The translations under genes were made by a program, and so were the position numbers. This document shows, piece by piece, positions 24,263 to 36,526 of a DNA stretch of 64,000 nucleotides. Position 1 is the first letter of the stretch. Each line of letters opens with the position of its first letter. Below the pieces are notes generated by a model. It did not search any database. It was not told where the DNA came from and saw nothing but the letters and a program-made list of their open reading frames with translations. Location: NCBI GenBank assembly GCA_947034885.2, contig OZ019759.1, forward strand, positions 3,350,501 to 3,414,500, given 5' to 3'. The DNA comes from Thuidium tamariscinum (taxonomy: Eukaryota; Streptophyta; Bryopsida; Hypnales; Thuidiaceae).

Positions 24263-25204
24263 TTGGATTTTTGGCAAAAGAGCAATTTCAAGCAAGTCAT
24301 GACAAATGGATTTTTTTTCCTTGGAAATTTTCACATAACATTTTCTGAAGAAGTAGCTTTAAGGCCCAACAATTTTCATTACATTTGACTACATAATGAA
24401 GAATGATGACATGGTATGTTGTTTTCTTTACTTGGCAAGCAACCCAAGGCCCAAGCAACTCAAAATTTTCTTTAAAAAATATTTTCTTATTTGAAAAAAA
24501 AATGAAATTGGTTCATTAAATTTATATCCATGTGTCATGCTTTGAGTCACTTCATTTTTATGAATGAGAGTAAAGTTATGAAGAATTTAATTCAAGGTAG
24601 TTTGTAGGTAGTCATAAAATCTTTATGGCCTTCTAAAATGTTTGAAACTTTTCTCTTAATTTGGTTTTTAATTTTTTCAAAACTAAAATCAAAATTTTGG
24701 TTGAAGATACTTTAATACTTTTATTCAACAATTGAACCATTGGAATTACCTTTTTTCATTTCCATAAGAGAATTCTTTACAATTCATTGTTTGCAAGTAG
24801 TTTGTAGTCTATACTTGTTTGTATATACTATTTTTTTCCTATATGTTGTACAATTCCAAATGATTTGAAATTTTTTGAGCGTGTATCGAATTTTCATTGA
24901 AGAATAAATTCTCACTGGCTCCCTATTTTGAACTTTCTTTAATACAAATGTCACCTCGTGAAGTACACCTACCCAACTTTTGGCTTGGATAAAAAAAATG
25001 TATGCCAATTCGAATGTTAATTTCTCGCTATCTACATGGAAGAAATGTCTGATATTTTTTTAATATTTTTTTAAAACACCTTACTACAAGATCCTATGGT
25101 TGCATGCGTCAAAATTTATCTTTTCTTTCTAAAAATTGCATTTATATGAGAAATTGCAATTCAAGAGCGTTTTTGATGAAAATATAATCCTTAACTTATA
25201 GGGG
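24263..25204. mobile_element. Degenerate piggyBac-like MITE
   Basis: The right end, ...CTTATAGGGG then TTAA (25205-25208), resembles the ends at 16851 and 19844. The interior (24310-24640) is similar to 46850-47130: TTGGAAATTTTCACA, AAGTAGCTTTAA, a TCATTTTTATGAATGAGAG-like phrase and GTAGGTAGTC. The left end at TTAA 24259 is weak, so the start is approximate. Confidence 0.45.
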
Positions 25205-25425
25205 TTAAAGCTTTCTATGAATTTGTTTCAAGATTAATAAATTCAATCATTATACCTATTTGTCTTCTAGTACATTTGATGGAATCCTTCTTTATTTCTA
25301 CATCTATCCATCTTTTGAATTGAAAACATATTTCAATCGTATCCACATAGCTTCTCATCTAAATGACTCCCAAATGGCTGTGTTAGGGGTCAGTTCATAA
25401 TTTCATATCCACCAAATAAAAATGA

Positions 25426-25740
25426 CTAAGGGAGGGGGCTGTAAATTGTAAAAGCGACCCTTTACCAACTGATTTGCATTTGGGGGAAGCTAAATTCCTT
25501 AAAACAATTTTTAGTAAATTTTTGTGGTAAGAAAAATAGAATTAGCATCTAACTCAAGTCGTTTCATAATTTTTGGACCTTCATGGAATTAGTTATGAAT
25601 TTTTGAAGTTGAAAACCCACTGGTTTCTAAAAGCGACTCTCTCCTGAAATGTACACTTTTGGTACATGTTAGAGGTAAAATCTACCAAATTGCTTTTAGA
25701 GACACGGTTGCAATTACAAGTTTACAACCCCCTACCTTAG
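25426..25740. mobile_element. MITE, TAAGGTA family, copy 2
   Basis: The left end CTAAGGGAGGGGGCTGTAAA and the right end, inverted, CTAAGGTAGGGGGTTGTAAA differ at two bases. The interior is similar to copy 1 at 21441-21773. No sure target duplication is seen. Confidence 0.7.
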
Positions 25741-25761
25741 TGGTATAATCCTAAGTTCAAC

Positions 25762-25880
25762 CGCCCGTCCGCCCGACCGCATGTCCCCCCGACCATTGGA
25801 CGTTCAAAACTCCAAATGTTAAATGACGTCCGGGGACCCCCGGACGTTGATGCGGGATGTCCGGGCGTCCTATCAATCCT
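25762..25880. repeat. GTCCG/CGGAC tract at the 3' end of the gag-like gene
   Basis: It contains CCGCCCGTCCGCCCGACCG and GACGTCCGGGGACCCCCGGACG, the second being a perfect short palindrome. It lies just beyond the C-terminal end of the minus-strand gag-like frame, as the tract at 7845-7930 lies at the edge of the other gag-like remnant. Confidence 0.5.
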
Positions 25881-26394
25881 GCCCCTTGGAGACTTCTCGT
25901 GGTACGTTGGGTTCCGGGTCCGGTCCTTTAGACTTCTCGGGCTCTACTGCCTTTGGGTCTTCAATTCCGGTTTGTTGAATTAGCTCCTGTGTCACTTCTT
26001 TGGCCCTCCTTTCTTCTTCCTTTGGTGGCTCGGCCCTTACTACCTCCTCCGTAACTAGGGCTGGTGGAGGCTGCGACTTCGGCTGCTCCGTCTTTGGCTC
26101 TTCCGGTCTCGGGACCGGAATGGAGCTTGTCTAGACCTCGGTGACGACTGCGCGCCACTTCTCCAACGTTGCCTCCATCTTCTTGTTGTATCCCACCAGC
26201 ACTGTGAGTAGCTGGTGGCCTACCATCTTGCCTGCCTCCAATACCTTCTTGTTGAAGAGCTTGGCCTTGTTGACGACCTCGCCTGGATGAGTAATAAACT
26301 CCTAGATTTCTCCGAGAGTGTTCCAGGCCTGGGTGGAGAGACGCTTCTCTTCGTCCAACTCTTCCGGCTTCTAGTGCAACTCCTTCTTCAGGGC
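25870..26394 (-). pseudogene. Gag-like gene, 3' part
   Basis: On the minus strand the frame from 26390 reads LTALKKELH, DEEKRLSTQAWNTLGEI, EFITHPGEVVNKAK, KKVLEAGKMVGHQLL, GYNKKMEATLEKWRAVV, then a Pro/Glu-rich tail (RPEEPKTEQPKSQPPP, ELIQQTGIEDPKAVEPEK). Three TAG codons interrupt it, each where Gln would fit. It is probably helical. It continues the gene whose 5' part is at 31106-32198; the two are separated by a 4.7-kb insertion. Whether this is retrotransposon gag or another element protein is not certain. No protease, reverse transcriptase or integrase is seen nearby. Confidence 0.5.
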
Positions 26395-27952
26395 TGTGAG
26401 CCCTCGAGATGGCACTCAGGACTCTGTGTACATTTTTCGCGATTAAATAGCAAAAATTAGCTAAAATATACAAGAAAAGGACATAAAAAGAGTGTTGAAG
26501 GAGTTTTGGTGTAAGTCTATGCCAAAATGGTGGAAAACCAACTTAGAAGGTGGAAAATTCCTAATTCTAGGAATTTGAATAATTTTGAGTCTCCAAAGTA
26601 AGTTTGTGTAAAGATTTAGTAGTTCTGAGAGAATCGAGGAATTGAGAATTAGTCAGTCCTAGTGTCTGTCTGTGCAAAATCAACCTTCTATGGATGCACA
26701 TGACATACTGACTAAGCCAAAAGAGTCTACTACAAGCCTAGAAGATTTACCAAGGCTTAAATTCAATTTTGGGACAAATTGAATTTAAAAGTAAAACAAT
26801 TACAAATGACTTAGAAAAGTGGCATTTTACAAGATGAAAGATGGAGGATTGGAGATTGAAAACTACAGAAAGGTGTTCCAAGGGTAGGAGCATGCTAAGA
26901 GCGAATAAGAATTAACCAATTGTCCAAGATTCCCGGGCATCGGGAATTAAATTGTCCAATTGGGCAAAGTAATTCCAAATTACTAAAATTAGACTAGTGC
27001 AAGGTCGCGTGGAACTTATACTAAGAATCTAGGAGTGCCCTAGATGTTACCCAAATTATTTTGGATTTTTTCGAAATTCCACGTTGACTCCATAGGAAAT
27101 CAACCGCACATAGAAATGTTCGTAAATTCCTAGAAATTACGTATGATGCAGTAAAATCTCACTAAAAATTAGGATAGGTTTTTGTATGCTTAATAAGCAC
27201 CCAGTCAAGTTTGAAGACATTCTGACATTCCCAACTACCAAAACCGACATCAACATCGAATTTCAATGGAATTTACAATTTGGCGGCGGGTTGACCGGCG
27301 TATTAGGAGCGAATGATGTCCGATTGTCGCAAATAAGGAGTCTTTCCTTACTCTCACAGACATTCCTAACAACTCTGGCCTGACAGATTCATCAAAATGC
27401 GCAAATCCTAAAAGTTAGATTTTTGACCTTTAATTGGAGTTACCGTAATTCCAATTCGGGCACGCAAACAGCCTAAGAGTGAGGGGTAACGGGGCCCTTA
27501 GGCTAATTGGTGTTTTTTAAAGACAATGGTGCAAACAGTTTTCCGTTTCGAGTTGTTCCCTAAAAGATAAAGAGGGTCAGCTCTTAGTTTGACTTTTTCA
27601 TCATTAATTGCGGTTAATTAAGAGTGATTTTGGAAATATCTCTTGGAAAATCAAAGATTGGATTTGGTCAAGATCTCTTTCTTGCGTAAAAATCCATCTT
27701 TGGGCTAAAGAAAGACAATTTTCAAAATGACTTTTGGTTAATTTGCAAAATATCTACGTAAATTAGGGTTAATTCCAAAATATTTTGGGTTAAGATCTTG
27801 GATTTGATTTGGCCAAGATTTCTTTTGCCAAATGGGGATGTTTTTAGAAATTTCCACCATTAAACAAGTATTATTTTGGAATTACATTAGGGTAGTTTAG
27901 GATGGAAAGTAACAAAGTGTTTTCACTGGCAATTACCGAGAGGGGCCCAACC

Positions 27953-27967
27953 ACGAGTATATAAGGG
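27953..27967 (+). promoter_or_regulatory. TATA-like box of the LTR-like element
   Basis: GAGTATATAAGGGCC stands about 1.56 kb into the element. The inverted copy keeps AAGTATAAAGGCCC at the matching place (about 42330-42345, minus strand). Conservation of the box supports a promoter. Confidence 0.5.
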
Positions 27968-30225
27968 CCCCCCTTGAGGTTGTCAGTACCTTTATTTCTC
28001 GCACCAACACTTTGTTCTTCCCACGTGCTACCGACGTGGTCGAAGCACTACTTGGACCAAAAGATTTTGGCCAAGTTTTGTTTATGTTTTGGAATTTTGA
28101 AGGCTTAGGGCCCCTTCAATTAGTTTTTGTTTTCTACTTTGACATTAGAGATCCGCCCTCAACATATTACTTGGACAACGCTTGTAGAATTTCAAACATT
28201 AAGCACCAAAGTTCGGATCAAACACTGTCATGTGTACCTCCTTTGGTAGCAAGATTTTGAAATACTAAGAAATTTTGAGGATTTAAAGTGAAAGTCCGGT
28301 TAAACACTATCATGTGTACCTCCTTTTGCAAATAAAATTCCCAAAATACCATTGGAGAGTTCTGTGCTACGGAACCAACAAAATCAAACGGTGAAGCTTT
28401 GAACCTCTTAAAGGGGAACCTCACTTGAACATCCAGAGGACATTTGGGATTCAAACCAAGACCTCTAATCCAACCACTTATATTTTCCATCATTCCACAT
28501 GAAATTCCGTTATCTAATCCTTGTGTGTTTAGATAAAAATTAGACCAAAATAGTCTGAATTTAGATTCCCAAATTTTGGTCAAAAACCAAAAAAGAGTAG
28601 CTAACCAGCTAGTCTTCGACTGGCCAGCCAGCAACGGAGGGTCCGTTGGGGCTGTCCGTAGGGAGCTGGTCTGTGGGCTGTCCGTCGGGGTGGTCCAGGG
28701 GTCTGGTCTGTCGAGAGCTGGTCCGCGGCGCTGGGCTGGGGAGTCGGGCTGTCTACTAGGGCGCCAGAGCAAGCCAGGGAGCCAGGGAGTCCAAGGACTC
28801 CAAGGAGTTTAAACTCAAGTCTAGTAAGAGTCTAACACTCCCTTGTCAGTTGGTCTTGCAAAGGATAGATTTTGGGCAAAATTAAAAAGAGGTTATCAAA
28901 GGAACTTCCAACCTTTAAATTCAATTTTATACCAATAATCTAACAATTGCAACACCAATGCGTCTTCACTTAAATTCTTTCACCTGAAACTCCATAGCCG
29001 CTCTCTCCCTCAAAAAACATTGCAAAATACAACCAAGCCATTAGAGAGAAATTCGGGTCTCTAAATGCCTAGTACTTTTGCAATAGAAATGAATTTTTTG
29101 ATATGTGCAAAAACCGTAATTCCAAATATATAGTCATTTTCAGAAGTTGCCATCAATTCTGTGGGCCAATGGGAACAAGGCGGCATAGGCCGAGTTGGCA
29201 ACATAGAGGTACAAAGTGTTGTTGAGTTGGCAACGGCCGTGCGTACCTTCTGTGTACCAACAGGGCCCATGTACCTTCCCTAACACTAGTCGTAGTGAAT
29301 ATGGATAATTGAATAGTATATTTTGGCAATTATTTTATTATAACCTATAAGTACCAAATGGCTTGGGATGTAAGTGTAGACATGGTTGTAGGATTTGGGA
29401 TTTAGAATCCACCACCTGAAATTATTGTACTCACACTGTACACACTAGTTGACGAGCGTGGGGGAATGTGACAGGACTTAGAGTGGTCAACGTGGAGATG
29501 CTTTCCTTGTTTGAGTGAAGACAAACTGTAAACAATTGGATAATTTGAACTCCAATTGTACCTTCTTCCTGCCAGGGTACTTCCACCCATCACCCTCATG
29601 GTGTAGTGGCTCCACTACTTGTTGTAAGTACAATATACACGGGACATTCTAAGCATGGTACAGACGTTGTCAACATTAATTTTTTTTATAAAACTCCAAG
29701 GACTGTTTTCATAATACCACCTTTAATTAATAGTTTCCATTCATTGGTAGCTATTGGCTGAAACACCTACACAATCTGATGTCACCACCTGAGGTTCAAA
29801 CATGGACAACGCCATGTTGGAATTAAAATGGATTTTCCATCGTACCTTTCTAGAAATTAGGCCATTTTCTATTTGGACAATCCTACACCCCAATTCTCCT
29901 CTAATGCAAGAATGAGGGTAGAGACAACGAATTAGGAGAATTAAAGTGGCCAAATTGACCCACGTGAGAACATTAACATTAAAAAATTAATTTGAAAGAA
30001 TAACACTATAGAGTTAGATTCTTTATTCTCGACCTTTGGCCTTTGGGAACAAAATACTAATTTCTTTAGAATATTACTATTGAAATTATTCTCGTTCTTT
30101 AGGAATGTTCTACATTCTTTGGTAGTTAGTCATTAATTAGATTCTTAGAAGGTTTGGATTTTGTTGGTTTTGTTTTATTAGGCCTAATAAGCCAAAAAGG
30201 AAACAAACAAATTGACAACCAATTT

Positions 30226-30440
30226 CTTTACAAATTAACGCAAATTCAAAATTAATTAGATTTGAAAAGATTTGATGATAGTTTTTTATTTAAAATATTT
30301 TAATAAGACAAAAGGGAAAGGACAAATTGACAACTAAGTTCTTTAGGAAATTAACGCAAATTCAAAAATTAATTAGATTTGAAAAGATTTGATGATAATT
30401 TCCGATTCAAAATAATTAATTTCAACTTGAATTAACTTGA
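30226..30440. repeat. Direct repeat of about 115 bp, two copies
   Basis: The phrase AAATTAACGCAAATTCAAAA, followed by TTAATTAGATTTGAAAAGAT, occurs twice with GACAAATTGACAACYAA before each copy. It lies inside the LTR-like element. Confidence 0.8.
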
Positions 30441-31105
30441 ATTTAGAATATTAATTTAGAACCAAAAGAAAAACTAAAACTAACTAACCATTAAATTCCA
30501 TTTGATTTCTTAGAATAAAGTATTGGTTAAGGATTTGGCCAAATAGGTAGACTAAGTTAAATTGCAGTATTTTCTAATTACTGGGAAATTAGGAATAAAA
30601 AGAATTACGCAATTAAATTAGTACTACATAACCTTTAGTTTCTTTTCAACCAGGATACATTTAATTGACCAACAACGTGAGAATTCCTATGGATTAGATG
30701 GGGAGCCGGGATGATTTTGATGGCGAGGTCGTGGGAGAATATCTTCACATGATGATGTTTGACGACAAGACTATAGAGATTTACGCAGAGGAGGTAAATC
30801 GATCCCATTTGATTTTTATTCTCATTGTTTTGTTACTAAGTTTCTTTTTACCGAACGCTTGGAATTAGGATTAGGTACGATTTCAATTGATAAAGTAGAT
30901 TAGAATAGGAAATATTAGTTAGACACCGAAATAGACTTAGGAATATCTACCACGGAAGCTTGGAGTAACAACGAATCGGGTAGAAAAATTGACACTTAAA
31001 AGATGTGACTAAAAGAATTCATTGCTTGGAAGGCTCTCTCTGAACACCCAATTAGAGAGATAAACTCAATTAGACACAAGACCTGTGTGATAAACTTTTA
31101 GCTCA

Positions 31106-32198
31106 AGGGTGGAGTTAGAAGCGCTTACAAGGGCCAAGACCTGGTTGGTCAGTCGGACCACTTCTCCCTTGTCACGACCATCATGCACCTCCCAAATCAA
31201 CTCACCCACCTTCTCCAAGATCTTGGAGGGCGGAACATTGCCCAAGGCCTTGCATAACCCCTGCAACACCCTCCTCTCGTCTATGTGTTGCCTCCTATAC
31301 TCATCCAGATTCTAGATGATTTGAACTAACGGATCTTGGTCCCAGACCGGGTCTGTCCCTTGAGTTCCTATTGTTATTGCGGGACCCTCTAGTGGTAGGT
31401 TATCTCCTCCTACGTCTGGTTCCTCTTTTCTCTTCTAGAGTTCCCCTTGTTGCTCTTCCTGGCCCTCTTTTTCCGAGAGCTCCTCTTCTTAGTCCTCATC
31501 GGCATTTGGGTTCTCTATATCGTACTCGAGCATGGCCGCGCCTACATCGTAGGCGACCCTCTCATGCTCCCTCAAGAGGTCTAGAGAATGGTACAAATGA
31601 AACAGGAATGGTGAGATGGAAGAGGGTTTGATTTCCCAATCCCATTCACCATTTTGACCATTTGGTCCCGCATCACTAACCCCCAATCTACCTTCCAATC
31701 TCCTGATAATGCACCAAAGACGGTGTTGGCTATGGTGACCGTGATTCTACTTGGCCTATCCGGGTTCAGGATGGCCATCATATACTGAAGTAGCCTCATG
31801 TGCCTAGGCAAGATACACTCCGTTACCGTGAATCCATCCTTCGGAGTTATGGGTCTCCGGAACTTACCCAAGTGAAATTTGTCCGTCCGGGAGGCTGATC
31901 CATCTCCACCTTGCTCAAACAGGTACACCTTGCGCCACATCGCTGCTATCCAGCTTCCGGGTAGTGCCCGGACCGTCCCCTTCCACTTGCTGGTCTGGTC
32001 ATCCAATAGCTCGACCACCATGTCCTCGTCCTTCAGGTTCCATGGACGACCCAGGAAGCCTTCGCACCCCATCTGCTTGAGGTCTTCCTCCAGCTCCAGC
32101 TTGTCTTGCTCTTTTGTAGGCACGACCGGATTGACGTTCCGGAAGGCTAGAATCACCTCATCCAACTCCTCGCCTGCCATCGCTCGCCTTTCGTTCAC
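31106..32198 (-). pseudogene. Gag-like gene, 5' part
   Basis: The frame starts at ATG 32198 (MNERRAMAGEELDEVI) and runs 31581-32198 through GCEGFLGRPWNLKDEDM, WKGTVRALPGSWIAAMW and SRITVTIANTVFGALSGDWKV. The sequence continues in another frame below about 31690 (a frameshift), with in-frame TAA and TAG codons near 31490, 31435 and 31315, to LCKALGNVPPSKILEKVGE and LVSASNSTLELK at the insertion. The conserved region looks like the N-terminal domain of plant retroelement gag-like proteins, by feel and not by a named motif. A CT-rich leader and a TATA-like GTATAAGA (minus strand, about 32411-32418) lie upstream. Confidence 0.45.
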
Positions 32199-32410
32199 AC
32201 TAACTAGGTGGGGTCTAACTTGATTGACCTAACCTCGCTCAATAATCTCTCCAAAACTCTGAGAATGGTCATTCAAATCTGCACCAGACTAGATTGACAG
32301 ACCGCCTCTCTCTCTTCTCTCAGTAGCTTGGATACTCTCTCTCTCTCTGCTAGAATACACTTTCTCGATTTGCGTGATAGAAAGTGGCAAGACCTGGCCT
32401 GATTCTCTGG

Positions 32411-32420
32411 TCTTATACTT
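32411..32420 (-). promoter_or_regulatory. Possible TATA box of the gag-like gene
   Basis: On the minus strand AAGTATAAGA lies about 215 bases before ATG 32198, followed by a pyrimidine-rich leader (32305-32350). This is only a candidate. Confidence 0.3.
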
Positions 32421-32649
32421 TCTCCCCAACATTTATTGCTGACCGTTAGGTTCAAACGTTCCTAGTCACATAGGAGAGTTCTTGACGATCTCTAGCCTTG
32501 GTAGCCACTCATTGCCTATCCGGTCTCGATCGTTAGGGCTGCCTGGGTCCTGATTCTTACTCTATCCCTTAACGCAGTTATCTACTTCCGGGCAACGGTT
32601 TTCCGGTTTCCGATCTTAGACCTACTTTTACGTTAGACTACTAAAACAA

Positions 32650-34500
32650 AAAAAAATGGGGATTGAATAGATCCCTTTCTCCCGTATTTTGTTTAAAAAC
32701 CTAATCATGTGATTTCTAAGTTGCCACAGTAAAATCACATTTGCTAACATGGACAATCTGTCTATGTTGGAGTTATACAACTTTCCATTTACGAATGGGG
32801 TAGTGGACAATCGCTGCATTGTAAAAGCCTGGAAGTTTGCATAGTTGAATTGGGAGTCGATGGAATGGACAGAAGGTGCGGGCCATTAGATTGCATGACA
32901 TTGTTGTTGCCCATGCAATTGTCGATTTATTGGATAACTCCAAAACAAGTGGCCAAATTTTGAAGTATCTATCTCTTTTTGTTTGCATCAACATTATTTT
33001 CGTTTTACTTTGCTCGTTCTCATTCAAATGATATCGTCCTACATGGCTCTTGAACCTTTTTTAATTTCGTCAGCATCATTTGCATTACTGAATTCCTCGC
33101 CCAATAGTAGTTGGCAATGAATCACTTGCATGTCAATGAAATGCACCCCTCCTATCTGTCAAAATTGACATTCTAGTTTTGCACTACTATAGACATCTTG
33201 GTTAGTACATGTCTTTTTTTAGGCCAGTGGTGGAACTTATAGCAGCCCGGCCAATTTGGAGCAAGCTGCCTTAAAGCATGTTGGCGGGATATAATTCTTT
33301 CCAATCATACATGAAGATGGCCTAATACATTACGTGAAATCACAAGTGAAGGGCAATACAGTGCGACCATTCCAGACCATGTGGTTTAGAAGCAACTTGT
33401 AGGAACCTGTCAACAACAATTGCAGTACTCTTGGCACGGATCTTGAACATTATGTGGTTGTTTCACGTTTTGGACATCATATTGTTTGCCTCATTTCCAA
33501 CTGCACGATTTGCATGCAGTTCAGGTTGAGTTGATTCACTTTGTACCTCAACTACATCTGTTTTGAAAATCTGTCATAGGTGGATCTCCTCCAAGATTGG
33601 GAATATCAACCGATTCCTCCAAGTTTAGGGTGCGCGCCTTAAAATTATTTTCAACAGATGCACTTCTAATGCAAAACACCACAAAGGAATGCTTTAATCA
33701 TGTTTGCAAGAGCGGATTTCAAAATCTGACGACTTGTTTTCCAATGCCTACATAATTATTTTTGTAGCTGCTTTTGTGTTCTTTAGACCGCACATTCTGA
33801 TCTGATTTTCACTTGCTACGTTTTCGATGGAGTGGACACAATTATCACTTCATTGTGTAAATATTGCTCTTGGATTTCTTGATCTCCTTTTTCTGTTTTC
33901 TGAGAGGTCCACTTTTCCTATGTTATTACTTTTTTGTATTTTTGACCATGGGTTTAGAGAAGACTTTTTCTTAGGTCAATGACGCAGGCATCAAATGCAC
34001 AATTGCTCAATTATCCTTTGCGTGATAGTAGTTCTAGGCTTCTTGCAAATCCCTCCATGTTTCCTTTGGTTTCGTCCTTCCACCTTCTCCTCTTTATTTC
34101 AGAATTGGTGGTTTGAAATCACTTACTCCATTTGTAATTTGCAATAGCAATGCCTTATAATTTATATGCACACCAAGAAGATGAGGCCTCTTATATGCAT
34201 TAACTTCATTTCTGATTTTCATTAGATTCATTCATTAGTGAATTCTTTTGTAATTTAGTCCGAGTTCTCTGAATCATCCTTTTTTTTCCCAGTTTGTCGA
34301 CTTCACTGTTCATTAGAAGGTTGGCTGTTTTCGTCCTAATTCTTGAGCATTCTTGCCAATAGGATCTAAGGAACACCTTCATCTCAAAGCAATTCTTCCT
34401 GTAGCTTCAACGAGAAAATCTGACGGAGACCAGGTTTGTGTTCCACCTTGTACCCCATGACTAATTTTGATGCTTGAATTCCCCCTACGCTTGTCATTCC
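32650..34500. other. No gene recognised
   Basis: Moderately AT-rich, with no conserved frame, repeat or element end. It is probably the 5' flank of the DUF7869-like element at 34532. Confidence 0.35.
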
Positions 34501-35659
34501 ATGTCCTCACAACAATGTTCTTTCCACGCATTTGCAAGGATTCTTAGAATGTGAAGAAGAGGACATTGAATTGGAGCACGCCTCGAAGGCCAACGTTGAC
34601 ATAAATTCCATATTAGAGTGTGAGGGGATCGCCCCCGACGAGTGGTTTGGCAAGACCCTCCTCGCAAGGCACAAAGATGGTTCTGATTTTGCGGACATCA
34701 TCATAATCATTGCTAATCCTAATGCTTATGTTGATGAGGAAAGTCACCTAGGCAAGGATGAAGTTGACATTGTGGTGTTGGAGGTCCATAATGGGAGCCT
34801 CAACGTTGGAGACACGTGTTTGCGTTGGCCCATGCACCAAATCTTTTATCATGGTGAAACCGGTCTTATTAGTGTCTATGATCATGCTCGCAAACGACGT
34901 ATTTTTGATAAAGATCTAGAGCACTCTCAAAAGAGGGTGGGCAAATGCAAATACCAATATGACAAGAGGATTTGCACCGCTGCAAATGAAGATAGCAAGA
35001 TGAAGATATCATGGGAATCTGTTGCCCGTGTTTTTGAATAACTGTGTTGTGAGCAAGAGTGCACTCATAAAATCGCTCCTCCTGTCGTTTGTACACTCCG
35101 CATAGAACTACATCTACAGACATTTCAAGTGCGGACGACAAAGATGTTGGAGGTCCACACATCCATGTACAAAGGAGCCCAGGGATCCAAGGAAGTCATC
35201 ACCGTGGAAGGCATAGATATGTGTCCACAGGCTTGAAGGATCGTTCTTGATGTCTCTAAGCACACATTCCAGAGATATAAAGCAAAAGCAAAGGCTGAGG
35301 TCAGAGGTGCCCTGCATAGAAACTCCAATAGGACAAAGATAAGGACAGCCACCGTGCAGGCCATTCAAACATTGTACTCCTTCCTAGAGGCTAGCACAGA
35401 CTACATGCCCCATTTGACATATACTTTGCACACTGATGAGAAAGAAGGCCTTAAGGTTTTGCCCGTTGGAACCCAATGGAAGCATTTGTTGGCAACTGTC
35501 AATGACGTAAAAGTCACACCTTTGTTAGTGCACTAGGCACAATAGGACAACGGCCACATGTTTACCCCTACAAGCACAAATCCTTTGAGCTTGTAGGAAT
35601 TCACTTTGAAGAGATTGTACAAGCATCTTCATGAAGAGCATCAATTCTTAAAATGAATT

Positions 35660-36210
35660 TGTTAAAGTTCAAAAGAGACATACTAGACATGCTTAGAGCA
35701 AATAGACTCGCTCGCTCGGCAACTCGTGGAAACACTTAAATTTTTATTTTCCAGCAAATAATATCTTTCTAATTTCTATTTCATATTTGCAATTGAAGGC
35801 CTCAAATTAACAAGGATGAGTGAAAAGGTGAATCACATAAATACAAAATAGATTTTCTTCTATTAGTCTTCCACCCCTAAATTTACTTGGAGTGGCCAAG
35901 CAAGGGAGAAAGTTCAACCCAACACTAGAGATCACTCAAGGAAATGAGAAACACAACATCACTTATGGCTTCAATGATTATCATGTTTGCTCACAAGGGT
36001 GTTGAAATTCTAAAATTGATGTAAACCCTTGCAATCGACTTTGTCCAAGTGAACTCTGAGAAGTTGGTGACCAAATGAATACGAGGTGAAAGAGCCTAAT
36101 TATGCACAACCCAATTGATTCATGGTTTCTCAACATGTAGTCTAAAATAATCTCTTCAAGATGAAAACCTTCTTTGATTTTCCCTCCATGGCCTATCATT
36201 TGTATTGAAG
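35660..36210. other. AT-rich gap inside the DUF7869-like gene
   Basis: No coding motif. It lies between the two blocks and just left of the MITE. Confidence 0.35.
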
Positions 36211-36220
36211 GCACATATGC

Positions 36221-36516
36221 CCGGGGAAGACACTTCTTGTGTATTTGGGGGACCCACGTGCGGCGGTGGGGTATTTTTAGGGGGGCTATTAATTACTTGT
36301 AATCATTACTTGGCAACATTAAAAGAGCCCCTATTTTACCATAAAGCGGAAAAATCAGCCATATTATCATCCCTATTTTATTTTTAAAACACTTTGCCTT
36401 TTTAATGTCCCCTATTTTATATATAAATTTCTTATAAACTTTACCCAAGATTATTTAAATGTACCCTATCTTCCGCTGCACGTAGGTTATTAAAAAACGG
36501 GAAGTGTCCTCCCCTA
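36221..36516. mobile_element. MULE-like MITE, short form
   Basis: Ends are CCGGGGAAGACACTTC and, inverted, TAGGGGAGGACACTTC. It is flanked by GCACATATGC at 36211-36220 and again at 36517-36526. A 9- to 10-base duplication is typical of Mutator-like elements. The two subterminal regions (TTGTGTATTTGGGGGACCCA at the left, ACGTAGGTTATTAAAAAA at the right) match the two ends of the larger element at 45282-46825 in opposite orientation. Confidence 0.85.
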
Positions 36517-36526
36517 GCACATATGC

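Larger units (their letters stand above)
26395..31105. mobile_element. 4.7-kb LTR-like non-coding insertion (copy 1)
   Basis: It starts TGTGAGCCCTC and ends TTTTAGCTCA, the TG...CA ends of LTRs. It is flanked by AGGGC (26390-26394) and AGGGT (31106-31110), a 5-base duplication with one C/T difference. It splits the gag-like gene. The interior has no polyprotein. A TATA-like box, GAGTATATAAGGGCC, is at 27953, a GC-rich tract is at 28618-28760, and a short + strand open stretch is at 30700-30795. An inverted, diverged copy lies at about 40505-43900. It may be a very long solo LTR or a large derivative without genes. Confidence 0.6.

Noticed and set aside
25961..26473. 170-codon minus-strand frame rich in Gly/Arg
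   Set aside because: It is a shifted reading of the gag-like frame, whose own frame shows the helical and Pro-rich protein-like sequence.
27760..27795. TTAGGGTTAA and TTGGGTTAAG as piggyBac-like ends
   Set aside because: They lie within a diverged part of the LTR-like element and have no partner end; the match is short and common in this AT-rich stretch.
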